A stretch of DNA of 6,610 nucleotides from Lachnospiraceae bacterium UBA7598 (GTDB lineage Bacteria > Bacillota > Clostridia > Lachnospirales > Lachnospiraceae). The stretch is from positions 7,308-13,917 of the forward strand of contig DLQV01000246.1 in the NCBI GenBank assembly GCA_002474415.1. The letters run 5' to 3'. Made by a program: the position numbers and the translations under genes. Positions 1 through 5,364 of the stretch are shown piece by piece (positions within the stretch are counted from its first letter, which is position 1; each line of letters starts with the position of its first letter). The notes below the pieces were generated by a model, which searched no databases, was not told the origin of the DNA, and saw only the letters and a list, made by a program, of their open reading frames with translations.

Positions 1-263
1 GCAATCTGGTCTTTGTTCTGTGCCTCTATTGCTTTTGCCTGTTCGAGTTCCTTCTGATAGGACGCAATCTCAGAATCTTTTTCCCCTTTCGAAAGCGTTT
101 TATCTCTTTTTACGTTTTCAATCATGCTCTGGTACGTGATTACTTTTGCCGTACCATCTTTTCTGAGCTCATCAATCTCTTTTTGTATTTTTCCAACATA
201 TTCATCAATCGGCTGACGCAGTGTCTTTTCCTGCTCAGCTGTAAGAATCTTGCTATTCGCCAT
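1..263 (-). CDS. mglC: Probable galactose ABC transporter permease MglC, N-terminal part only, with hydrophilic coiled-coil-like extension
   Basis: Only the first 87 codons plus two bases lie in the window; the gene continues past the left edge. It is called as the membrane permease of the Mgl galactose/glucose importer because it follows mglA by 15 bases, the usual mglBAC order. The start ATG has an AGGGGGG ribosome binding site six bases upstream, and the protein begins MANSKILTAEQEKTL. The visible part is unusual: it has no membrane segment, is roughly one third charged, and consists of Lys/Glu/Gln/Ala-rich stretches such as YVGKIQKEIDELRK (23-36) and SYQKELEQAKAIEAQNKDQ (68-86) that look like amphipathic coiled coil. 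E. coli MglC enters its first membrane helix within about the first 20 residues, so this would be a long cytoplasmic N-terminal extension. I recall similar long permeases in Lachnospiraceae but cannot check it. The alternative is a separate soluble coiled-coil protein; the missing downstream sequence decides. Confidence 0.65.
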   Translation of the reverse strand, partial: MANSKILTAEQEKTLRQPIDEYVGKIQKEIDELRKDGTAKVITYQSMIENVKRDKTLSKGEKDSEIASYQKELEQAKAIEAQNKDQI

Positions 264-269
264 ATCTGT

Positions 270-276
270 CCCCCCT
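270..276 (-). promoter_or_regulatory. Ribosome binding site of mglC
   Basis: AGGGGGG lies six bases before the ATG at 263-261, inside the 15-base gap after the mglA stop codon. It fixes the start of the partial gene and shows that its odd hydrophilic N-terminus is translated rather than being misread upstream sequence. Confidence 0.7.
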
Positions 277-278
277 GC

Positions 279-1787
279 CTATAAATATTTCGCGCTGAGG
301 CGAAGTAATTCTTCCTGATTTGTTTCCTTTGTATTGACAATGCCCGCAAGCCGTCCGTTTGACATGACACCGATCCGGTTTGTAATACCAAGGATTTCCG
401 GCATCTCTGAAGAAACCACGATAATGGTCTTTCCCTGTTTTGCCATCTGTATGATCAATTCATAAATTTCATATTTTGCACCAACGTCAATTCCTCTTGT
501 CGGTTCATCCATCATAAATACCTTCGGTCCGCGTTCGAGCCACTTTCCAAAAATAACTTTCTGCTGGTTTCCTCCGGAAAGACTTGAGATCATATCGTTT
601 GGTCCCAGACATTTGGTATGCATGACTTTAATTTCATTCGCGGTAGCCTTTGTCATTTTCGGCTCAGAAAGTGCCGCACCTTTTTTATATGCATTCAGAT
701 TTGCAATGGTAGTATTAAATGTCAGATTTCCTTTGAGGAATAATCCATTGGCTTTTCGTTCCTCTGTGATTAATGCAAATCCGTAATCCATTGCTTCTTT
801 TGCGCAGCTGAAGTTCATAAGTTTATGATTTAAATACACACGCCCTGCGGCTCTTGTACGAATACCGAAGATCGTTTCCAGCAGTTCCGTACGTCCAGCT
901 CCCACAAGACCATACAATCCAAAGATTTCTCCTTCGCGGACATCAAATGTGATGTCCTGCAAATATGGCTCATACTTTGTAGACAAATGCTGGATTGACA
1001 AAATCACATCTTTTGGCTGATTATCCACCGGCGGAAAACGATTTTCCAGCACACGGCCTACCATTGCTGTGATCAGTTCATTCATATTTGTCTCTTTTGC
1101 ACTTTTTGTCATAACCAGATTTCCATCCCGGAGTACGGAAATATCATCACAAATTTCAAATATTTCATCCATTTTATGGGAAATATAAATAAGAGATATC
1201 CCCTGATCCCGGAGCATCCGCATCATATCAAAAAGTTTATCTACTTCCTGTACGGTAAGTGATGATGTCGGCTCATCCAATACAATTACTTTCGAATTGT
1301 ATGAGATTGCTTTTGCGATTTCGCACATCTGCCGCTGGGAAACAGACATATTTCTCATCGGCTGGTCCAGGTTGACCGTCATTCCCAGTTTCCGGAACAA
1401 TTCCGAGGCCTCGTTTTTCATTCTTCCCTCATCAATCATTCCAAAGGAATTTACCGGATATCTGCCCAAAAAGAGATTGTCTACAACATTTCTCTCCAGA
1501 CACTGGTTTAATTCCTGATGCACCATTGCAATTCCATTTTCCAGTGCATCTTTCGGTCCGGAAAAATTTACTTCTTTTCCGTCAAGATATATATTTCCTT
1601 CGTCTTTCTGATAAGTTCCAAAAAGACATTTCATCATTGTTGACTTACCGGCGCCATTTTCTCCCATAAGTCCCATAACAGTTCCTTTTCTCACATCAAG
1701 ATTGATGTGATCGAGTACTCTGTTGCGGCCAAATGATTTACTCATGCCACGTATCGATAAGATGATATCTTTGCTCTTATCCCCCAT
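279..1787 (-). CDS. mglA: Galactose/methyl galactoside ABC importer, ATP-binding protein MglA
   Basis: This is the cytoplasmic ATPase that powers sugar import by MglB and MglC. Its 502 residues are close to the 506 of E. coli MglA and form two fused nucleotide-binding domains. Domain 1 has Walker A GENGAGKST (42-50), Q-loop Gln91, signature MSVSQRQ (147-153), Walker B VIVLDEPTSSL (167-177) and switch His204. Domain 2 has a degenerate Walker A GLVGAGRTE (293-301) lacking the GKS/T lysine, a canonical signature LSGGNQQK (403-410), Walker B VFMMDEPTRGID (423-434) and Ser460 where the switch His would be. This asymmetry is normal for the carbohydrate-uptake CUT2 ATPases (MglA, RbsA, XylG), so one composite ATP site is expected to be catalytic. 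The start is supported by AGGAGC seven bases upstream. The gene lies 77 bases after mglB, with a hairpin between, and 15 bases before mglC. The specific name rests on the neighbouring galactose-type receptor; RbsA-type ATPases look alike. Confidence 0.93.
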   Translation of the reverse strand: MGDKSKDIILSIRGMSKSFGRNRVLDHINLDVRKGTVMGLMGENGAGKSTMMKCLFGTYQKDEGNIYLDGKEVNFSGPKDALENGIAMVHQELNQCLERNVVDNLFLGRYPVNSFGMIDEGRMKNEASELFRKLGMTVNLDQPMRNMSVSQRQMCEIAKAISYNSKVIVLDEPTSSLTVQEVDKLFDMMRMLRDQGISLIYISHKMDEIFEICDDISVLRDGNLVMTKSAKETNMNELITAMVGRVLENRFPPVDNQPKDVILSIQHLSTKYEPYLQDITFDVREGEIFGLYGLVGAGRTELLETIFGIRTRAAGRVYLNHKLMNFSCAKEAMDYGFALITEERKANGLFLKGNLTFNTTIANLNAYKKGAALSEPKMTKATANEIKVMHTKCLGPNDMISSLSGGNQQKVIFGKWLERGPKVFMMDEPTRGIDVGAKYEIYELIIQMAKQGKTIIVVSSEMPEILGITNRIGVMSNGRLAGIVNTKETNQEELLRLSAKYL

Positions 1788-1820
1788 ACTATCCGCTCCT
1801 ATACTTTCTATCCTTTTGTT

Positions 1821-1852
1821 TTCGGGGAGAGAATACCGTTTCTCTCCCCGAA
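1821..1852 (-). promoter_or_regulatory. Perfect 12-bp intercistronic hairpin between mglB and mglA
   Basis: Arms 1821-1832 and 1841-1852 are perfectly complementary (TTCGGGGAGAGA in the transcript, paired with its exact reverse complement) around an 8-base loop. The hairpin starts 12 bases after the mglB stop codon. Downstream in the transcript the sequence is AACAAAAGG, with no U-tract, so it does not look like a classical terminator. A likely role is to protect the 3' end of mglB mRNA or cause partial termination, giving more receptor than ATPase, as intercistronic structures do in other binding-protein operons. The structure is seen; the role is inferred. Confidence 0.75.
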
Positions 1853-1864
1853 GTTAAGTTGTTT

Positions 1865-3160
1865 TTACTGATTTAAAAGAGCTGTGTAAGAAGCTGCATT
1901 GTCTGTTTTTACCATGTTGATGGCAAAAGCATCATACTGTCCCGGATTTCCAAGACGGTTTGTGATGTTTGACTCTGTCTGTCCATCACCGCCAATGTAC
2001 TCAACATCCAGATTTAAAAGATCATCATACTTCTGTAACAGTGGCTGATACGTAGAACTTAAGAAGTTATCAGAAGCATTGTAAATATTCAGCCATACCT
2101 TCTTTGTCGGATGAGCGGATGCATCCAGCTGCTTGGATACTGGTTCCCATACAACAGTAGAATCTGTAAAATCTTTGTAATTATCAGCAGTTACCGCTAC
2201 ATTCAGAGAATAGTAGGATCTCTCGTCTGCATTATATTCATATACATCATCACTTAATACATTTCCTACATCATCCGGTGTTCCAATGCCTGTATCAACG
2301 TCTACACCGTCCAGGGCATTTCTGAGAACACGAAGTGTCAGATATGCCTGTACATCTGCATGCTGGCTGATTGTTCCGCCATAGCCTTCTGCAATTGCTG
2401 CAACGGCATCACTGTTTGCATCGTAACCAAATGTAGGTACACCGTTATCCTTTGACCATGCATTGAACATTGACATTCCCATTCCATCGTTATTGGAAAC
2501 AACAACATCAATGGAATCTCCGAAAGAAGATGACCATGTTCCAATCGCATTACCTGCTGTTGCTGCATCCCATGTAGCACCTGCTGAGTTTTTCATTTCC
2601 TGGGAAGCAAGCTCACGGATCACATAAGTTTTACCGTTTACTTCAATGCTTCCGTCCTGAACCTGTGATGCTTTTCCGTCTGTATTGGTTCCTGCCGGTG
2701 AACTGTCTGTCTCACCATTCTTGTCAACGGCTGTTCCAAGTGCCTTTCTGACACCTCTTGTACGGGCAATGGAATCATTGTGGCCGATATCACCGATTGC
2801 TAACACATAACCGATAATGCCATCTCCATTCCGGTCAATCTTATCAATATTTTTTTCAATGTAGTCTTTTACCATGGTACCCTGAAGTTCTGCACCCTGA
2901 TTGGCATCAAAACCTACATAATAGGTATCCTTGTTAAAATTGAGTGCTGTCATATCCAGCTCTCCTGTAGAACTGTTTGACGGCTGACGGTTAAACCATA
3001 CCAACGGTTTATCCTTGTTTGCGACAGTTGAGGTAGAAGTGCCTCCTCCTGTATTTCCTGCCTGTGTACCATTGCCGGAGTTTCCCCCACTTGCTCCGCA
3101 TGCCGCAGTTGAAAGTGCCAATACTGTCATCATCATAATTGCAACAATTTTCTTCTTCAT
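1865..3160 (-). CDS. mglB: Galactose/glucose-binding lipoprotein MglB, apparently circularly permuted
   Basis: This is the cell-surface sugar receptor of the Mgl importer, 431 residues against about 332 for the E. coli precursor. A signal peptide with lipobox STAAC puts the lipidated Cys at 21, followed by a Gly/Ser/Thr/Asn linker (22-50). By comparison with E. coli MglB recalled from memory, the glucose/galactose ligands are all present: Asn57 (WFNRQP), His127, Asp129 and Arg133 (GHNDSIAR), Trp197, Asn224 (SNNDGM), Asp247 (FGYDA), and Asp364 and Phe366 (YNASDNF). A calcium loop DRNGDG begins at Asp109, with Asp218 as the probable distant acidic ligand. The order is abnormal. Asp364/Phe366 match Asp14/Phe16 of E. 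coli, so the module that normally opens the mature protein is at 353-431, while the N-terminus starts directly at the strand carrying Asn57. The protein ends ...TALLNQ, where E. coli reads ...IEKARGQ just before that same strand. There is also an insert of about 34 residues at 146-179 and a long joining segment at about 333-352. The ribosome binding site is AAGGGGG, eight bases upstream. First gene of the mgl operon. Confidence 0.93.
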   Translation of the reverse strand: MKKKIVAIMMMTVLALSTAACGASGGNSGNGTQAGNTGGGTSTSTVANKDKPLVWFNRQPSNSSTGELDMTALNFNKDTYYVGFDANQGAELQGTMVKDYIEKNIDKIDRNGDGIIGYVLAIGDIGHNDSIARTRGVRKALGTAVDKNGETDSSPAGTNTDGKASQVQDGSIEVNGKTYVIRELASQEMKNSAGATWDAATAGNAIGTWSSSFGDSIDVVVSNNDGMGMSMFNAWSKDNGVPTFGYDANSDAVAAIAEGYGGTISQHADVQAYLTLRVLRNALDGVDVDTGIGTPDDVGNVLSDDVYEYNADERSYYSLNVAVTADNYKDFTDSTVVWEPVSKQLDASAHPTKKVWLNIYNASDNFLSSTYQPLLQKYDDLLNLDVEYIGGDGQTESNITNRLGNPGQYDAFAINMVKTDNAASYTALLNQ

Positions 3161-3185
3161 AAAAATGTCCCCCTTCTTGTTTTGT

Positions 3186-3199
3186 TGGTAACGCTAGTA
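3186..3199. promoter_or_regulatory. Candidate LacI/GalR-type operator upstream of mglB
   Basis: The plus strand reads TGGTAACGCTAGTA, an imperfect palindrome centred on CG (TA.CG.TA with matching outer T and A), the general form of LacI/GalR/CcpA-family operators. It overlaps the proposed -10 box and start region of the mgl promoter, where a repressor could block transcription. It fits the CcpA cre consensus only partly. The call rests on pattern and position alone. Confidence 0.3.
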
Positions 3200-3224
3200 T
3201 ACGAGATTTTTATCTCATAAACTA
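3196..3224 (-). promoter_or_regulatory. Candidate sigma-A promoter of the mgl operon
   Basis: A -10-like TATACT lies at 3201-3196, which would start the transcript near 3189 and leave a leader of about 29 bases before mglB. The hexamer 17 bases upstream, TAGTTT (3224-3219), is a poor -35 match, so the promoter would be weak or activator-dependent. TATAGT at 3226-3221 is an alternative -10. A promoter is expected here because a terminator lies just upstream, but the exact boxes are uncertain. Confidence 0.4.
3203..3216. repeat. Short inverted repeat in the mgl promoter spacer
   Basis: GAGAT and ATCTC flank four T/A bases, giving a 5-bp perfect dyad between the proposed -10 and -35 boxes. It could be a regulator half-site pair, or chance in A/T-rich DNA. 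Nothing else supports a function. Confidence 0.25.
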
Positions 3225-3231
3225 TAGAATA

Positions 3232-3296
3232 TTTTTTGATTCACATTAAAAATTTTATTATTTTTTCGTCATTTGTTCATTTTTTTATAGTTTTTT
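3232..3296. other. Phased A-tracts upstream of mglB, probably curved DNA
   Basis: On the minus strand, A-runs occur at 3296-3291, 3286-3280, 3274-3272, 3266-3261, 3256-3253 (followed by five T) and 3237-3232. Their centres are about 10, 10, 9.5, 9 and 20 bases apart, i.e. one helical turn or two. Such phasing causes intrinsic bending and can act like an UP element for RNA polymerase. I see no gene in this spacer. Confidence 0.5.
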
Positions 3297-3331
3297 CTTT
3301 ATCGGTTCGTCATTTTGCTATTTGTTTGTGC

Positions 3332-3370
3332 AAAAAAAGAAGCCACCTTCTTTTACGAAAATGACTTCTT
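3332..3370 (-). terminator. Rho-independent terminator after the flavin reductase gene
   Basis: In the transcript, AAGAAGTCA (3370-3362) pairs with TGGCTTCTT (3345-3337) in a 9-bp stem with one G-U pair, and the stem runs into seven U (3338-3332). An inner UUUU/AAAA pairing can extend the loop. It begins 13 bases after the stop codon at 3384 and separates the transporter-reductase unit from the mgl operon. Confidence 0.85.
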
Positions 3371-3383
3371 AAAATCAAACCTT

Positions 3384-5330
3384 TTATGCGTCTAATCCTG
3401 CATGGTATCCCATATAGATCGCGCTTGTAATATTGCTCGGGCGCACACAGTCACCGATCTCACGGACAATCGGAGCACAGTTACGCAGCGCATTCACGCC
3501 ATCGCGGTTTGCACGCTGTCCGACCGCACAGATCACGGATTTTCCCGGAACGAAAACTTCGTTTCCTTCGGCATCCCTGCACAACACGCCGTCTGCGGTT
3601 ACTTCCATTCCCTGATAGCCGGTATGTGCCTCGACATACTTGTCCACCATCTGCATAAGAATCGGGCGGTGACGGATGTTTGCATCTGGTGCGAGCTCCG
3701 GACGCATCTCGACAAGATGCACCTTTTTGCCTTCCTGTGCCAGATGGATCGCTGCCTCACAGCCTGCTAAACCACCACCGAGCACAACTACGGAATCGCC
3801 GACTTTTTCTTTCTCAAGATAGTAGTTGTTGACGATTACCACGTTGTCTCCATCGATGCCTTTCAGTGGCGGAACAATCGGGTTAGAGCCGACTGCAAGA
3901 ATCATCACATCGGCATTCTGTGCCTCTGCGTATTCCGGTGTCACCTCAGTATTGCAGCGGATTTCCACGCCGGCTTCGATCGCCTGTGCCTCAAGGGAAA
4001 GTCCAAGCTGATACATCTCCTGCTTGAAATCAATCGCCTGCTCACATTTTAAGATACCGCCGACTTTGTCACTCTTTTCACAGAGCACAACTTTGTGTCC
4101 GCGCAGTGCTGCCGTAACGGCCGCTTTTAACCCTGCCACACCTCCGCCGACAACGAGCACGTTCTTTTTCACGGCTGCCGGAACGATATCCGTGCCCTCG
4201 ATCTCTCTTCCAATCAGAGGATTGACCGTACATCTTCTCGTCTGTGTGGTCGGGCGCTCTGCCATACAGGTAAAGCAGCGCAGGCATTTCACGATCTTGT
4301 CATCGTTGCCGGAAACGACCTTCTGCGGCAGATACGGATCGGCAAGCAATGCACGTCCCATGTAAACCACATCCGCTTTTCCGGAAGCAATGATCTCCTC
4401 CATCTGTTCCGGGTCATTTAACCCGCCAATCGTGGCAACCGGCTTTTTCACATGCTTTTTGATCTCTTCTGCAAGGTAGACGTTCATGCCGTGCTCGGAG
4501 AACATCGATGGATGAGTCTTAAAAAATCCGAACTGGTAAGACCCTGCGGATACATGAATCAGATCTACATATTCCTCTACTGCCTGTGCGATTTTTACAC
4601 CCTCGTCCAGATCGTATCCTCCATCGAACAATTCAGAACCGCTCATACGGAACTCGATCGGGAACATCGGGCCAACCGCTTCACGGACTGCCTGCAGTAC
4701 CTCGATGGTAAAACGCATACGGTTTTCAAAGCTTCCGCCGTACGCATCGGTTCTGTGGTTAAAGAACGGGGAAATGAACTGGTTTAATAACCAGGTATGT
4801 CCGCCATGGATCATGATCATCTCAAATCCCGCACGCTTTGCAAGAACCGCCGTGTCCGCGTAACGTTTGACGATATCTGCGATCTGCTCTTTGGTCAGTG
4901 CGGTCACTTTCATGCCGTCCGGGCGCACGCCGTCACTCGGGCCGTACTGTGTCAATCCCTGCTTTTTATTCTTGTCTGCCATGTAAGTTCCGGCATACTG
5001 TCCGGAATGTGAAAATTCCACACTCGGTACCGCACCGTGCCGTTTGATGGCATCTGCGGTAAATGTAAATGCTGCAAGTGAGCCAACAGTCGCAAGATCC
5101 AAATGAAGCATGTGGGAACCATCGGTTTCTGGATGTACGACGAGCTCACTCATCGTCACGGCTGCCGCGCCGCCCTTGGCACGCAGTTCGTAAAATGCAC
5201 GGGTACGCTCGCCCGGAACGCAGTCTTTGTCGATATCGGTCGCGCCGATCGGGGACGCAAACATACGGTTACGGAAAGTGACATTTCCTAGTGTGATTGG
5301 CTGACATAAATGTGGATACTTTCTTTCCAT
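3384..5330 (-). CDS. FMN/FAD/4Fe-4S NAD(P)H-dependent oxidoreductase of the old yellow enzyme family (FadH/BaiCD-like)
   Basis: A cytoplasmic flavoenzyme of 648 residues, the usual size for 2,4-dienoyl-CoA reductase (FadH), BaiCD/BaiH and trimethylamine dehydrogenase relatives, which mostly reduce activated C=C bonds. The N-terminal FMN TIM barrel (about 1-345) has RNRMFASP (20-27), active-site HGGHTW (175-180), YGGSFENRMRF (197-207), FRMS (227-230), IGG (301-303) and phosphate-binding MGRALLADP (324-332). Cysteines 349, 352, 355 and 367 form the iron-sulfur site (CLRCFTC, then RRCTVNP). Two Rossmann folds follow: GGGVAG (395-400) for FAD and GGGLAG (518-523) for NAD(P)H. The C-terminal EIGDCVRPSNI (624-634) is the usual flavin-contacting end. 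Trp180 replaces the tyrosine usually found there (Tyr196 of OYE1), and Cys spacing is C-x2-C-x2-C-x11-C rather than FadH's C-x2-C-x3-C. AGAGAGGA lies eight bases before the ATG. It is 34 bases after an OFA-type transporter in one unit, which may supply the substrate. The substrate is unknown; a precise gene name is not justified. Confidence 0.9.
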   Translation of the reverse strand: MERKYPHLCQPITLGNVTFRNRMFASPIGATDIDKDCVPGERTRAFYELRAKGGAAAVTMSELVVHPETDGSHMLHLDLATVGSLAAFTFTADAIKRHGAVPSVEFSHSGQYAGTYMADKNKKQGLTQYGPSDGVRPDGMKVTALTKEQIADIVKRYADTAVLAKRAGFEMIMIHGGHTWLLNQFISPFFNHRTDAYGGSFENRMRFTIEVLQAVREAVGPMFPIEFRMSGSELFDGGYDLDEGVKIAQAVEEYVDLIHVSAGSYQFGFFKTHPSMFSEHGMNVYLAEEIKKHVKKPVATIGGLNDPEQMEEIIASGKADVVYMGRALLADPYLPQKVVSGNDDKIVKCLRCFTCMAERPTTQTRRCTVNPLIGREIEGTDIVPAAVKKNVLVVGGGVAGLKAAVTAALRGHKVVLCEKSDKVGGILKCEQAIDFKQEMYQLGLSLEAQAIEAGVEIRCNTEVTPEYAEAQNADVMILAVGSNPIVPPLKGIDGDNVVIVNNYYLEKEKVGDSVVVLGGGLAGCEAAIHLAQEGKKVHLVEMRPELAPDANIRHRPILMQMVDKYVEAHTGYQGMEVTADGVLCRDAEGNEVFVPGKSVICAVGQRANRDGVNALRNCAPIVREIGDCVRPSNITSAIYMGYHAGLDA

Positions 5331-5364
5331 TGTGTAAATCCTCTCTTTCTATCTGTAACTTTGT

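Noticed and set aside
279..1787. The degenerate second Walker A and missing switch His of MglA as damage
   Set aside because: The same asymmetry is typical of MglA/RbsA/XylG-type fused ATPases.
1821..1852. The mglB-mglA hairpin as a full rho-independent terminator
   Set aside because: The transcript continues AACAAAAGG after the stem with no U-run, and mglA has no evident promoter of its own, so complete termination is unlikely.
1865..2104. The odd C-terminus of MglB as the result of a frameshift or a fusion with a neighbouring gene
   Set aside because: The frame is open throughout, the final module carries the expected sugar-binding Asp and Phe, and the stop codon is followed by a well-formed hairpin and then mglA. 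The order fits a permutation better.
2707..2725. A second calcium loop in the MglB insert (DKNGETD, 146-152)
   Set aside because: The pattern has Glu and Thr where the Asp-Gly of the DxNxDG loop is needed, so metal binding is not supported.
3238..3248. TGTGA as a CRP-type activator half-site upstream of mglB
   Set aside because: Only one half-site is present with no matching TCACA at the right spacing, and the likely host group generally does not use E. coli-like CRP at mgl.
3161..3383. A riboswitch or small RNA in the gap before mglB
   Set aside because: Apart from the terminator of the upstream gene the gap is A/T-rich with no conserved aptamer-like pairing, and the predicted mglB leader is only about 29 bases long.
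3384..5330. Bilirubin reductase (BilR) identity for the flavin enzyme
   Set aside because: As I recall, BilR is marked by an Asp-Arg pair in an HGDR motif at the active site; this protein has HGGH there.
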